A DNA stretch of 64,000 nt from Acidobacteriota bacterium (GCA_016125275.1 WGMB01000009.1:124001-188000); one strand, 5' to 3'; positions 40,064 to 49,797 are shown, counted from the first letter of the stretch. Notes: generated from the sequence alone by a model not told the origin. A program made the numbers and translations.

Positions 40064-42652
40064 ATGACGGAAAAAGTATCCCTGACGATCTTTCCGGCGA
40101 TCTTGTTGGCCCTCGCAGCCGCCCTGCCGGGGGCCCCGGCCGAGCTCCCCCCGGCCGCCTCCGAGAAGGTCGATTTCGAAAAGCAGGTTCGCCCTCTGTT
40201 CGAGCGCTGCACGGCCTGCCACGGCGCCGCTCTGCAGATCAACGGCTTGCGGCTCGACCGCAAGAAGGCTGCGTTCGAAGGCGGTTTGTCCGGCCCGGCC
40301 ATCGTGCCCGGCGACAGCGCCAACTCCCGGCTCATCCACATGGTCGCCGGCTTCCGCGTCAAATCCGTCATGCCGCCCTCGGGCGAGCCGCTCACGCCGC
40401 AACAGATCGGCTTGCTGCGCGCCTGGATCGACCAGGGCGCGGCCTGGCCCGACGACCCCGTCGAGACCACCGCCGCCGAACCCGAAAAGCCCAAGCACTG
40501 GGCCTTCGAGCCGCGCACACAGCCCAAGCCGCCGGCGGTCGAGCACAGCGACTGGCCCCACAACCCGATCGACAATTTCGTCCTCGCCCGGCTCGAAGCC
40601 GACGGCCTGGCCCCCTCTCCCGCCGCCGACCCGCTCACCCTGCTGCGCCGCCTCTGCCTGGACCTGACCGGCCTGCCGCCGACGCCCGAGCAGATCGCCG
40701 CCTTCCAGGCCGACTCCTCGCCGCGGGCCGTCGCCCGTCTCATCGATGGTCTATTGCGCTCGGAAGCCTACGGCGAGAAGTGGGCCATGCACTGGCTCGA
40801 CCAGGTTCGCTACGCCGACTCCGACGGCTATGAGAAGGACGACGAGCGGCCCCACGCCTGGCGCTATCGCCAGTGGGTGATCGAATCCCTCAACGCCGAC
40901 AAGCCCTTCGACGAGTTCTCCATCGAGCAGATCGCCGGCGACCTGCTGCCGCACCCCACCGCCGACCAGCTCGTCGCCACCGGATTCCATCGCAACACCC
41001 TCACCAACCGCGAGGGCGGCGTCAACAAGGAGCAGTTCCGCTTCGAGGAGACCGTCGACCGCGCCAACACCATCGGCTCCGTCTGGCTCGGCCTCACCGT
41101 CGGCTGCGCCCAGTGCCACGACCACAAGTTCGACCCGATTACGCAGAAGGACTACTACCGCTTCTTCGCCTTCGTCAACAACATCGAAGAGGAGCTCACC
41201 CCCGCCCCCCTGCCCGGCGAGCGCGGCGCCTGGCTACGCACCCACGCCGAGTACCGCGCCCGCCGTCAGGAGCTGCTGTGCGCCTACGACGTGCCCGACC
41301 TGCAGCCGGCCTGGGAAGAAAAAGTTCAGTACCACGGCCAGAACCCCGGTCAGGACACCGCCTGGGACGTCAACTGGGACACCCTCGCCAAGATGACCGA
41401 CGGCGGCGAGAAGTACATCCTCATCCCTGCCGACCAGCGCACCGAGCTGCAAGCCGACGTCGTCACCGACTATTTCCTGCGCTTCTACACCCAGATCGTC
41501 AGCCGGGACGAGTACAACGCCCTCGGCTTCGGCGAGCTGCGCGGCAAGCTCGAGCGCCTGGAGCGCTCCTACCCGCAGATGAGCCAGGCGCGCACCGTCT
41601 CCGAGCTCGCCACGCCCAGGCCGGCCACCGTCCACGTGCGCGGCGGCTGGGATCGCCCCGGCGTGGCGGTGACGCCCGGCGTGCCCGGCTTCCTGCCGCA
41701 GATCGACAAACCGAACCCCACCCGGCTCGACATGGCCCGCTGGCTGTTCCGCGACGACAACCCCTTGACCGCCCGCGTGCTGGTCAACCGCGTCTGGCAG
41801 GAATACTTCGGCCAAGGCCTGGTGACGACCTCCGACGACTTCGGAACCCGCAGCGACGCCCCTTCGCACCCGGCGCTGCTCGACTGGCTGGCGCAGGACT
41901 TCATTGACTCCGGCTGGAGCCTCAAGCATCTGCACCGCACCATCGTCTCCTCGGCCGCCTATCAGCAAGCCTCCGACGCCCGGCCCGAGCTCAGCGAGAA
42001 GGACCCCGACAACCGCCTGCTGGCCCGCCAGGAGCGCCTGCGGCTGCCCGCCGAGCTGATCCGCGACGCCGCCCTGGCCGCCGGCGGCCTGCTCAACCTC
42101 CGCGTCGGCGGCAAGAGCGTCAAGCCGCCCATGCCCGAAGGCGTCGCCAGCCTCAGCTACGCCGGAGGCTTCGACTGGACCGTCCCCGAAGGCGTCGACC
42201 GCTACCGCCGCGGCCTCTACATCCACTTCCAGCGCACCGTCCCCTACCCGATGCTGTCGACCTTCGACGCCACCGAGCGGACCGTCGCCGAGTGCTCCCG
42301 CGAGCGCTCCAACACCCCCTTGCAGGCGCTGAACCTGCTCAACGACCCGGTCTTCGTCGAAGCCGCCCAGGGCCTGGCCACGCGCGTCCTGCTCGAATCG
42401 CCCGCGCCCGACCTCGACGTCCGCCTCGGCGTCGCCTACCAGCTCTGCCTGGGCCGCGACCCCAGCGCCGCCGAGCGCTCCCGCCTGGAGCGCTTCTACC
42501 ATGACCAGATGCGCGTGCTCGACGCCTCGCCCGAAATCGTCGGCAGCCTCTACCCGCTGCAGCCCGAAGGCTACGACCGCGTCGCCGCCGCCGCCTGGAC
42601 CGGTCTGAGCCGCGTGCTGCTCAACACCGACGAATTCATGACCCGCGAATAG
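40064..42652 (+). CDS. PSD1-type cytochrome c / DUF1549-DUF1553 protein
   Basis: An 862-residue exported protein. N-terminal signal-like segment, then a c-type haem domain with a single CxxCH (RCTACHG), then the DUF1549 and DUF1553 domains (ending GSLYPLQPEGYDRVAAAAWT). Such proteins, named for planctomycetes, occur in Verrucomicrobiota and Acidobacteriota and are thought to take part in oxidative polysaccharide or sugar degradation. The ATG at 40064 gives the better leader; an earlier TTG at 40022 exists. The next gene encodes its usual DUF1501 partner. Confidence 0.92.
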   Translation: MTEKVSLTIFPAILLALAAALPGAPAELPPAASEKVDFEKQVRPLFERCTACHGAALQINGLRLDRKKAAFEGGLSGPAIVPGDSANSRLIHMVAGFRVKSVMPPSGEPLTPQQIGLLRAWIDQGAAWPDDPVETTAAEPEKPKHWAFEPRTQPKPPAVEHSDWPHNPIDNFVLARLEADGLAPSPAADPLTLLRRLCLDLTGLPPTPEQIAAFQADSSPRAVARLIDGLLRSEAYGEKWAMHWLDQVRYADSDGYEKDDERPHAWRYRQWVIESLNADKPFDEFSIEQIAGDLLPHPTADQLVATGFHRNTLTNREGGVNKEQFRFEETVDRANTIGSVWLGLTVGCAQCHDHKFDPITQKDYYRFFAFVNNIEEELTPAPLPGERGAWLRTHAEYRARRQELLCAYDVPDLQPAWEEKVQYHGQNPGQDTAWDVNWDTLAKMTDGGEKYILIPADQRTELQADVVTDYFLRFYTQIVSRDEYNALGFGELRGKLERLERSYPQMSQARTVSELATPRPATVHVRGGWDRPGVAVTPGVPGFLPQIDKPNPTRLDMARWLFRDDNPLTARVLVNRVWQEYFGQGLVTTSDDFGTRSDAPSHPALLDWLAQDFIDSGWSLKHLHRTIVSSAAYQQASDARPELSEKDPDNRLLARQERLRLPAELIRDAALAAGGLLNLRVGGKSVKPPMPEGVASLSYAGGFDWTVPEGVDRYRRGLYIHFQRTVPYPMLSTFDATERTVAECSRERSNTPLQALNLLNDPVFVEAAQGLATRVLLESPAPDLDVRLGVAYQLCLGRDPSAAERSRLERFYHDQMRVLDASPEIVGSLYPLQPEGYDRVAAAAWTGLSRVLLNTDEFMTRE

Positions 42653-42661
42653 AGGAAGTCC

Positions 42662-44095
42662 ATGCTCGACCGTCCCCAGTTCCAAGCCATCCAAAGCCGC
42701 CGCGGCTTCCTCGAGCGCACCCTCGCCGGTCTCGGCTCGATGGCTCTGGCCGATCTGCTCCACGGCGAAGGCCGCACCGCCCAGCAAGACGACCCGCTGG
42801 CCCCCAAGGACCCGCACTTCGCCCCCAAGGCCAAGAACGTCATCTTCCTGTTCCAGGCCGGCGCGCCCAGCCAGATGGATCTGTTCGATCCCAAGCCCAA
42901 GCTCAAGAAGTATCACGGCCAGTCCCTGCCGCCCGAGCTCACCAAGGACCTCCAGCTCGCCTTCATCAAGAAGAACGCCCAGGTCATGGCCTCGGTGCAG
43001 AAGTTCCGCAAGTGCGGCCAGAGCGGCATGGAGATCTCCGATCTGCTGCCGCACACCCAATCGATCGCCGACGAGATCTGCCTCGTCCGCTCGATGTTTT
43101 CTGAGGCCTTCAACCACCACCCGGGCCAGTCCCTGCTGATGACCGGCAGCCCCCTGCTCGGCCGCCCCACCGTGGGCGCTTGGCTGACCTACGGCCTCGG
43201 CTCGGAAAACCGCAACCTGCCCGGCTTCGTCGTGCTCAGCTCCGGCCGCGGCACCTCCGGCGGCTCGTCGAACTGGTCCTCCGGCTTCCTACCCTCCACC
43301 TACGCCGGCGTGCCCTTCCGCTCCTCCGGCGACCCCATCCTCTACCTGTCCAACCCCGACGGCGTCGACCGAGACATGCAGCGCATGAGCCTCGACGCCC
43401 TCAAGGACCTCAACCAGGAGCGCCTCGACAAGACCGGCGACCTCGAGATCGCCTCCCGCATCCAGAGCTACGAGCTCGCCTTCCGCATGCAGGCCGCCGC
43501 GCCCGAGCTGCTCGACTTCTCGAGCGAGCCCCAATCAGTGCTCGACTCCTACGGCGTCGGCAAGGAGCCCATGCACCCCTACGCCGTCAACTGCCTGCTG
43601 GCCCGCCGCATGGTCGAGCGCGGCGTGCGCTTCGTCATGCTGGCCCACGCTAGTTGGGACCAGCATCAGAACCTCAAGAAGGATCTGCAGAAGAACTGCG
43701 ACATCACTGACCAGCCCGGCGCAGCCCTCATCAAGGACCTCAAGCAGCGCGGCCTGCTCGACTCCACCCTGGTCGTCTGGGGCGGCGAGTTCGGACGCAC
43801 CTCCTTGGCTGACATCCGCCGGCCCGAGGACATCGACAGCGCCGGCCGCGACCACCACCCCAACGGCTACTCCATGTGGGTCGCCGGCGGCGGCGTCCGC
43901 GGCGGCCAAGTCATCGGCTCCACCGACGATCTCGCCATGCGCGTCGATACCGAGAAGGTCCACGTCCACGACCTGCAAGCCACCCTGCTGAACCAGATGG
44001 GTTTCGACCACACCAAGCTCACTTACCGCCACATGGGTCGCGATTTCCGCCTCACCGACGTCGAAGGAGAAATCGTTCGCAAGATGATCGCCTGA
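42662..44095 (+). CDS. DUF1501 protein, Tat-type leader
   Basis: A 477-residue protein that nearly always lies beside the DUF1549/DUF1553 protein. Its N-terminus SRRGFLERTLAGLGSMALA has a twin-arginine pattern. The fold is related to alkaline-phosphatase/sulfatase-like enzymes, and the block ADIRRPEDIDSAGRDHHPNG holds likely metal ligands. The SD GAGGA precedes the ATG at 9 bp, and the gene starts 9 bp after the upstream stop. Function is not established. Confidence 0.92.
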   Translation: MLDRPQFQAIQSRRGFLERTLAGLGSMALADLLHGEGRTAQQDDPLAPKDPHFAPKAKNVIFLFQAGAPSQMDLFDPKPKLKKYHGQSLPPELTKDLQLAFIKKNAQVMASVQKFRKCGQSGMEISDLLPHTQSIADEICLVRSMFSEAFNHHPGQSLLMTGSPLLGRPTVGAWLTYGLGSENRNLPGFVVLSSGRGTSGGSSNWSSGFLPSTYAGVPFRSSGDPILYLSNPDGVDRDMQRMSLDALKDLNQERLDKTGDLEIASRIQSYELAFRMQAAAPELLDFSSEPQSVLDSYGVGKEPMHPYAVNCLLARRMVERGVRFVMLAHASWDQHQNLKKDLQKNCDITDQPGAALIKDLKQRGLLDSTLVVWGGEFGRTSLADIRRPEDIDSAGRDHHPNGYSMWVAGGGVRGGQVIGSTDDLAMRVDTEKVHVHDLQATLLNQMGFDHTKLTYRHMGRDFRLTDVEGEIVRKMIA

Positions 44096-44123
44096 CCTCC
44101 GGCGCGTTGTGGCTGTAAAGCCT

Positions 44124-44180
44124 CCGCCCCAAAGAGCCGAATTGGGGGATAGAGAGGTTCGGCTCACTTGGCGGTTTTTT
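44124..44180 (+). promoter_or_regulatory. Structured leader at the chemoreceptor start (hairpin or pseudoknot)
   Basis: CCCCAA (44127-44132) can pair with TTGGGG (44142-44147), while GAGCCGAA (44134-44141) can pair with TTCGGCTC (44158-44165). The interleaving allows an H-type pseudoknot or two alternative hairpins. The ribosome site AGAGAGG (44151-44157) lies in the loop and the TTG start is at 44168. An outer CCGCC (44124-44128) / GGCGG (44170-44174) plus T6 would also resemble a terminator. Confidence 0.5.
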
Positions 44181-45658
44181 CCCGCAATTCCCTCGGACAA
44201 AGGCTCACTGTGGGCTTTGGTTCCCTCCTTTTTCTGGTCTTGCTGCTGAGCTTGGCCGGGCTTCGCTCCATCTCCCTGCTCGAAGGGCAGATCCAAGGCC
44301 CCATCAACGACATCATCGTGCGGCTGGAAGCCATGGCCGCCTTGCGCGGCTCCCTGTCCACCATGGTCAGCTCCGAGCGCGGCCTCATCATCTGGACCCT
44401 CAAGGACGAGGCTTCCTCGGCCGACGAATCCATTCAACGCTACCGCGAGGCCGAAGCCGCCTTCCGCGACGCCGTCGACGTCTTTCGCCAAGCCGAGCTG
44501 ACCCGCGAGGAGAGCGACGCCCTCGCCGCCCTCGACAAGGGCTTCGCCGAGTGGCTGCCGCTGTTCGACAACATGGTCGGCCTCTGCCGCAGCGGCGACG
44601 TCGGCGCCGCCTCGACGCTCGAAACCCGGGTGGAGCCGATCACGGAACGGCTGCTGCGCAGCGCCGACGACCTGGCCAACGCGCAGAGCGGTCGCTACCT
44701 GAAGGTGCGCGACGGCGCCAGCGACGTCGTCTCCCAATCCCGTTGGCTCGCCATCTCCCTGCTGGCGCTCTCCATCGCCGTCGGCGTCGCGGTCATGGTC
44801 GGCTACCGCCGCTCGGTTCACACCGTGCTGTGCGAGATCCTCGACACCCTCCGGGCCGGTTCCAAGCAGGTCTCGCAGGCCGCCGACCGCATCTCCGGCG
44901 CCAGCCAAGAGGTCGCCGAAAGCGCCACCCAGCAGGCCGCCGCCCTGGAAGAAACCTCCGCCTCGGCGCAGCAACTCAGCCAAATGACGGCGGAAAACGC
45001 CCGCGACGCCCAAAAGTCCACCGCTCTGGTCGAAGGAGCCCAGAAAGCCGTCGACGCCGCCAACGCCTCCCTCGCCAAGATGATGACCTCCATGGGCGAG
45101 ATCAATACCTCCAGCGAGAAGATCTCCCGCATCATCAAGGTCATCGACGAGATCGCCTTCCAGACCAACATCCTGGCGCTCAACGCCGCCGTCGAGGCCG
45201 CCCGCGCCGGCGCCGCCGGTCGCGGCTTCGCCGTCGTCGCCGACGAGGTCCGCAACCTCGCCCAGCGTTCCGGAGACGCCGCCCGCGACACCGCCCGCCT
45301 CATCGAAGAGTCCATCGGCCGTTCCCGCGAAGGCAGCGTCACGCTCGATCAGGTCGTCAGCAGCATCGCCGTCATCACCGAGCGCGCCGAAGGCGTCCGG
45401 CAGCTCGTCGACCGCGTCGACCGCGGCAGCCAAAACCAAGCCGAGGGCTTCCACGGCATCTCGCACGCCGTCGATCGCATGGCCGTCGTCACCCAGCGCT
45501 CGGCCACCACCGCGGAGGAGACCGCCTCGGCCGGTCACCAGCTCCGCACCCATGCCGCCATCGTCAACGTCGCCGTCGCCAAGCTCCAGGAGTTGGTGGG
45601 CCGCGACGCCGACAGCTCCGAGCCTCCCCGGCCCCCCTCAGCTTCCGCGACGGGCTGA
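44168..45658 (+). CDS. Methyl-accepting chemotaxis protein
   Basis: A 496-residue inner-membrane chemoreceptor. TM1 (GSLLFLVLLLSLAGL), a four-helix ligand-binding domain (about 50-185), TM2 (WLAISLLALSIAVGVAVMVGY), then the signalling coiled coil. The trans-membrane histidine-kinase contact tip is EIAFQTNILALNAAVEAARA, the conserved hairpin. I see no clear HAMP domain between TM2 and the signal helices. The TTG start fits the family (LGQRLTVGFG); the GTG at about 44210 is another option. A CheY-like gene overlaps its 3' end on the other strand. Confidence 0.9.
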   Translation: MAVFSRNSLGQRLTVGFGSLLFLVLLLSLAGLRSISLLEGQIQGPINDIIVRLEAMAALRGSLSTMVSSERGLIIWTLKDEASSADESIQRYREAEAAFRDAVDVFRQAELTREESDALAALDKGFAEWLPLFDNMVGLCRSGDVGAASTLETRVEPITERLLRSADDLANAQSGRYLKVRDGASDVVSQSRWLAISLLALSIAVGVAVMVGYRRSVHTVLCEILDTLRAGSKQVSQAADRISGASQEVAESATQQAAALEETSASAQQLSQMTAENARDAQKSTALVEGAQKAVDAANASLAKMMTSMGEINTSSEKISRIIKVIDEIAFQTNILALNAAVEAARAGAAGRGFAVVADEVRNLAQRSGDAARDTARLIEESIGRSREGSVTLDQVVSSIAVITERAEGVRQLVDRVDRGSQNQAEGFHGISHAVDRMAVVTQRSATTAEETASAGHQLRTHAAIVNVAVAKLQELVGRDADSSEPPRPPSASATG

Positions 45659-46042
45659 GTTCAGCACCGACGCCAAGTTCATCAGCCGGTCCAGCTCGCC
45701 CAGCAGCTTCTTCGGGGTAAACGGCTTCTCGATATAACCGATCGCGCCCAACGAGCGCAGCTCCGATTCGAACTGCGTCCGCGGGTCCGAGCTGACGAAG
45801 ATCACCGGCGTTCCCGCCAAGCGCGGATCGGCGGCAATCTTCTGGGCCAGCTCGAAGCCGTTCATGTTCGGCATGTTGATGTCGGTGATCACCAGGTTCA
45901 CCGTGTTCGCTTCGAGCAGCGCCAGCGCTTCGGCCCCGTCGGAGGCCTCCAGCATGCGCGAGACGGGCACGCCCGCCGCCAGCGCCTGCTTGCCCACGAA
46001 CTTTCGCATGGCCCAAGAATCATCCACGATCAATAGTTCCAT
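45638..46042 (-). CDS. CheY-like single-domain response regulator
   Basis: A 134-residue receiver with D7/D8 acidic pair, phospho-acceptor D54 (VITDINMPNMNG), the Ser/Thr switch in VIFVSSD, and Lys in EKPF. It has no output domain. It overlaps the chemoreceptor's 3' end by 21 bp on the opposite strand, so the two are neighbours in function but not in one message. Confidence 0.93.
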   Translation of the reverse strand: MELLIVDDSWAMRKFVGKQALAAGVPVSRMLEASDGAEALALLEANTVNLVITDINMPNMNGFELAQKIAADPRLAGTPVIFVSSDPRTQFESELRSLGAIGYIEKPFTPKKLLGELDRLMNLASVLNSARRGS

Positions 46043-46132
46043 CTGCGCGCGCTCCTGGCCGATGAGGCTCTAACCCTTATCGGCCGAACCATCGGCAGGC
46101 TGGAGCCCGGCGGGGCGCGTCCGCGGCAAAGG

Positions 46133-46699
46133 CTACGAATCCGCCGTCTCGTACCGCGCGTAGTCGGCGATCTTCGCCGCCAGCCGCGCCGAAAGCGCCG
46201 GGCAGCCCAGCCGCAGCTCGTCGTGGATGAGCTGCGCCTCCCGCCGGTAGCCCGCGATCTTTTCCGCGCTCCAGTACCCGGGCGGCTGCTGCAAATTCGT
46301 GATCCGATCCGCCAACTTCACCATCCAAACCTCGCGCGGCCGGCGGCGGATACGCGCCAAGCTGTCCCGCATCTGCGTCGCCTTGTCGCCCAGCGCCGGA
46401 TTCTTCGTCAGTGCGTCCACGCCGGCCGCCACCTCGGCGCCGAACTCCCCGGCCACCTGCTCCAGGGTCACCGGCGTATCTTCCACCACGTCGTGCAGCA
46501 GCGCGCACTGCACCGCCAAATCCGGCCGCTCCACATCGCCGCGCTGCGCAATCGCCGCCATCACCTCCATGGCGACGCTACCCACATGGTTGAGGTAAGG
46601 CCGCTCTCCGCCTGGAACCTTCTGCGCGCCATGCGCATCGGCGGCAAAATTCCAGGCCCTCAGAAACAGCTCCTGCGACCACATCTTGGGCGCGATCAT
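46133..46699 (-). CDS. HD-domain protein, likely small alarmone hydrolase (RelA/SpoT HD type)
   Basis: A 188-residue protein of stand-alone hydrolase size. The metal-binding HD sequence is CALLHDVVEDT, followed by VTLEQVAGEFGAEVAAGVDALTKNP and WMVKLADRITNL, which closely follow the (p)ppGpp-hydrolase domain of RelA/SpoT and MESH1-like proteins. So it probably degrades (p)ppGpp, but the activity is inferred. No synthetase domain is present. The ATG at 46699 (MIAPKMWSQ) is favoured. The start codon and first eight codons lie inside copy 1 of a 228-bp repeat. Confidence 0.85.
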   Translation of the reverse strand: MIAPKMWSQELFLRAWNFAADAHGAQKVPGGERPYLNHVGSVAMEVMAAIAQRGDVERPDLAVQCALLHDVVEDTPVTLEQVAGEFGAEVAAGVDALTKNPALGDKATQMRDSLARIRRRPREVWMVKLADRITNLQQPPGYWSAEKIAGYRREAQLIHDELRLGCPALSARLAAKIADYARYETADS

Positions 46700-47531
46700 A
46701 ACGCACCTGGCGCGAGCCGGCGCACCCACCACACCGCGACATCACTCTCCGGCTCGCCTCGTAGCGCGCGCCTCCAGGCGAGCCGGGTCGTCGGTCCCCG
46801 ACGACCTCCGGTCCACCGCCACCCGCTTGAGCCCGCTGATTCGACCTTCGAGGAGCACGAGCGCAGGATGACTTGGGCATCGCTGCGGTTCGCTTCGAGG
46901 CATGCGACCACATCTTGGGCGCGATCATGACAGACCTGCCTCGAGCCGGCGCGCCCACCCGCCGCGACATCACTCTCCGCCTCTCCTCGTAGCGCGCTCC
47001 TCCAGGCGAGCCGGGTCGTCGGTCCCCGACGACCTCCGGTCCACCGCCGCCCGCCTGAGCCGGCTGATTCGACCTTCGAGGAGCAGGAACGCAGGATGAC
47101 CTGGGCATCGCTGCGGTTCGCGTCGAGGCGTGCGACTACATCCTAGGCGCGACCATGAAGGACCTGCCTCGAGCCGGCGCGCCCACCCACCGCGACATCA
47201 CTCTCCGGCTCGCCTCGTAGCGCGCGCCTCCAGGCGAGCCGGGTCGTCGGTCCCCGACGACCTCCGGTCCACCGCCACCCGCCTGAGCCCGCTGATTCGA
47301 CCTTCGAGGAGCACGAGCGCAGGATGACCTGGGCATCGCTGCGGTTCGCTTCGAGGCGTGCGACCACAGCTGAGGCGCGATCATGACGCACCTGCCTCGA
47401 GCCGGCGCGCCCACCCACCGCGACATCGCCTCGTAGCGCGCGCCTCCAGGCGAGCCGGGTCGTCGGTCCCCGACGACCTCCGGTCCACCGCCACCCGCCT
47501 GAGCCGGCTGATTCACCTTCGAGGAGTAGTT
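46677..47531. repeat. 228-bp tandem repeat array, about 3.7 copies
   Basis: Copies begin at 46677, 46906, 47134 and 47362 (periods 229, 228 and 228) with only scattered differences. The last one has a ~12-bp deletion and ends near 47531. Each unit contains two palindromes (CGTCGG-TCC-CCGACG, and an AGGCGAGCC/GGCTCGCCT pair) and, read on minus, a copy of the first codons of the HD gene. The reading frames that run across it are not like any protein. From the HD gene start (46699) to the next gene (47619) there is nothing else recognisable. Confidence 0.9.
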
Positions 47532-47618
47532 GCGACCAGAGGCCCGCACCTCTTACGCCGCCGAGCCGACGCGCCCAGCCCTCCGCCGGCCGCGCGCTAG
47601 ACTCTAAGACCGAGCCTT

Positions 47619-48806
47619 ATGGCTCCACCCGCCATGTCCGCCGTCCATCCTTTCCGCTCCCTCGGAGCCGCCGTCATCGGCTCCGGCTTCATCGGCCCCG
47701 CCCACGTCGAGGCCCTGCGCCGTCTCGGCGTCCCCGTCCGCGGCATCCTCGGCAGCCGCCCCGAGCGCTCCCGCCAAGCCGCCGACGCCTTGGGCCTCGA
47801 GCGCGGCTACGAAAGCCTCGACGCTCTGCTCGCCGACCCCCGAGTCCAGGTCGTCCACGTCGCCTCGCCCAACCATCTGCACTTCTCCCAAGCCAAGGCC
47901 GCGCTCGAAGCCGGCAAGCACGTGCTCTGCGAGAAGCCCCTGGCGATGACCCCGTCGGAGACCGCCGAGCTCGTCCGCCTCGCCGCCGAGCGCCCCGCCC
48001 AGGCCGCCGGCGTCTGCTTCAACATCCGCTACTACCCGCTCAACCTCGAAGCCGCCACCCGCCTCCGCGACGGCGCCCTCGGCCGCGTCTTCGCCGTCAA
48101 CGGCTCCTACGTCCAAGACTGGCTGCTCTATGAGACCGACTACAACTGGCGCGTGCTCGCCGAGCAGGCCGGCCCCCTGCGCGCCGTCGCCGACATCGGA
48201 GCCCACTGGCTCGACCTCGTCCACGCCGTCACCGGCCTGACGGTCGAATCCGTCTGCGCCGACCTCGCCACCGTCCACCCCGTCCGCCTCCGCCCCAAAG
48301 GCGAGGTCGAAACCTTTTCCGGCGCCGCCGCCCGCGACACCGAGCCCGTCGCCGTCTCCACCGAGGACTACGGCGCCGTCCTGCTGCGCTTCGCCGGCGG
48401 CGCCTGCGGCGCCTTCCACGTCTCTCAAGTCACCGCCGGCCGCAAAAACCGCCTCTGCTACGAGATCGCGGCGGAGAAAGGCGCCCTCGCTTGGGACAGC
48501 GAGCGCCCCAACGAGCTCTGGCAGGGCGCCCGCGAGTCCGCCAACCAGCTCCTGCTCAAGGACCCCTCTCTGCTCTCGCCCGCCGTGCGCCCGTTCGCCA
48601 ACTATCCCGGCGGCCACAACGAAGGCTTTCCGGACGCCTTCAAGCAGCTCTTCCGCGCCTTCTACTCCGCCGTCGCCGAGCAGCGCCCCCTACCGGCCTC
48701 CTTCCCGGGCTTCGCCGACGGACACGACGAGGCCCTGCTCTGCGCCGCCATCCTGCTCAGCGCACGCGAGCGCCGTTGGGTCGACCTCGCCGGCATCGCC
48801 GTCTGA
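47619..48806 (+). CDS. Gfo/Idh/MocA-family oxidoreductase
   Basis: A 395-residue NAD(P)-dependent dehydrogenase. The N-terminal Rossmann domain has the dinucleotide motif VIGSGFIG, then EKP in HVLCEKPLAMTP carries the catalytic Lys. Substrates in the family are sugars, inositols and related compounds; this one is not known. Followed 39 bp later by a sugar isomerase-like gene, probably a shared catabolic unit. A second ATG at 47634 is possible as start. Confidence 0.9.
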   Translation: MAPPAMSAVHPFRSLGAAVIGSGFIGPAHVEALRRLGVPVRGILGSRPERSRQAADALGLERGYESLDALLADPRVQVVHVASPNHLHFSQAKAALEAGKHVLCEKPLAMTPSETAELVRLAAERPAQAAGVCFNIRYYPLNLEAATRLRDGALGRVFAVNGSYVQDWLLYETDYNWRVLAEQAGPLRAVADIGAHWLDLVHAVTGLTVESVCADLATVHPVRLRPKGEVETFSGAAARDTEPVAVSTEDYGAVLLRFAGGACGAFHVSQVTAGRKNRLCYEIAAEKGALAWDSERPNELWQGARESANQLLLKDPSLLSPAVRPFANYPGGHNEGFPDAFKQLFRAFYSAVAEQRPLPASFPGFADGHDEALLCAAILLSARERRWVDLAGIAV

Positions 48807-48845
48807 GCGTCGATCGCCCCCTCGGCTCCGCTACCATACGTCGTG

Positions 48846-49769
48846 ATGATGCAACTCGGCTTCGTCAGCGCCATCTTCCCCGACCTCTCCTTCGGAGAGG
48901 TCTTCGACTTCGCCTCGCTCGAAGCCTATGACTGCGTCGAGGTCATGTGCTGGCCTCCCGGCAAGGCGGACCGTCGCTACGCCGGCGTCACCCACATCGA
49001 CGTCACCGCGCTCGACGCCGCCGCCCTCGACTCCATCCGCGAGACCTCCGACGACTGCGAGGTCTCCATCAGCGCCCTCGGCTACTACCCCAACGCCCTC
49101 TCGCCCGACGCCGACGAAGCCGCCCTCGCCGTCGAGCACCTCCAAAAGGTCATCGCCGCCGCGCCCAAGCTCGACGTTCGTCAGGTCAACACCTTCATTG
49201 GCCGCGACTGGACCCAAACCGTCGACGAGAACTGGCCCCGCTTCCTCTCCACCTGGAAGCCCCTCATCGCCTTCGCCGAGGAGCACGGCGTCCGCATCGG
49301 CATCGAAAACTGCCCCATGTCGTTCAGCCGCGACGAGTGGCCCGGCGGCAAGAACCTCGCCTCCACCCCCGCCATCTGGCGGCGCATGTTCAACGACATT
49401 TCCAGCCAGAGCTTCGGTCTCAACTACGACCCCTCGCACTTGATCTGGCAGATGATGGACGCCGTCGAGCCGCTGTGGGAGTTCCGCGACCGCATCTTCC
49501 ACGTGCACGCCAAGGACGTCCGCGTCGACCGCCGCAAGCTCAACGACGTCGGCGTGCTGGCCTACCCGGCCGCCTTCCACACTCCCAAGCTGCCCGGCAT
49601 GGGCGACGTCGACTGGGGGAGCTTCTTCTCCGTGTTGACCGACATCGGCTACCAGGGCCCTGTCTGCGTCGAAGTCGAGGACCGCGCCTACGAAGGCTCC
49701 CTCGACGACCGCGAGGCCTCCCTGCGCCAGAGCGCCACGTACCTGCGCAACTTCATCCCGGAGATCTAA
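48846..49769 (+). CDS. Sugar phosphate isomerase/epimerase (TIM barrel, AP endonuclease 2-like)
   Basis: A 307-residue xylose-isomerase-like TIM barrel. Typical metal-ligand blocks are [10 protein letters not shown] (Glu), [10 protein letters not shown] (Asp, His), FHVHAKDV (His, Lys) and [13 protein letters not shown] (Glu). Such proteins pair with Gfo/Idh/MocA dehydrogenases in sugar or inositol routes, as here. The start region holds GTG-ATG-ATG; ATG at 48846 is used here. Confidence 0.9.
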   Translation: MMQLGFVSAIFPDLSFGEVFDFASLEAYDCVEVMCWPPGKADRRYAGVTHIDVTALDAAALDSIRETSDDCEVSISALGYYPNALSPDADEAALAVEHLQKVIAAAPKLDVRQVNTFIGRDWTQTVDENWPRFLSTWKPLIAFAEEHGVRIGIENCPMSFSRDEWPGGKNLASTPAIWRRMFNDISSQSFGLNYDPSHLIWQMMDAVEPLWEFRDRIFHVHAKDVRVDRRKLNDVGVLAYPAAFHTPKLPGMGDVDWGSFFSVLTDIGYQGPVCVEVEDRAYEGSLDDREASLRQSATYLRNFIPEI

Positions 49770-49797
49770 GCGTCCGCCCGTCGGCCGGGGCGCGCGC

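Noticed and set aside
40022-40064. TTGACA at 40022 as a promoter for the PSD1 gene
   Set aside because: No acceptable -10 at a proper spacing; the TTG is also an in-frame alternative start.
44111-44130. A fragment like the c-di-GMP-I riboswitch core (GTAAAGCCTCCG) before the chemoreceptor gene
   Set aside because: The 5' half of the aptamer would have to lie inside the DUF1501 coding region and is not present.
43535-45553. A 672-codon minus frame over DUF1501 and the chemoreceptor
   Set aside because: Covers two well supported plus-strand genes and has low-complexity composition.
46677-47531. The array considered as a CRISPR
   Set aside because: Units are 228 bp and nearly identical along their length, with no spacer variation and no cas genes.
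46578-47549. Several reading frames within the 228-bp repeat array
   Set aside because: They repeat the same Arg/Ala-rich text in step with the array, and no homology is visible; treated as repeat DNA.
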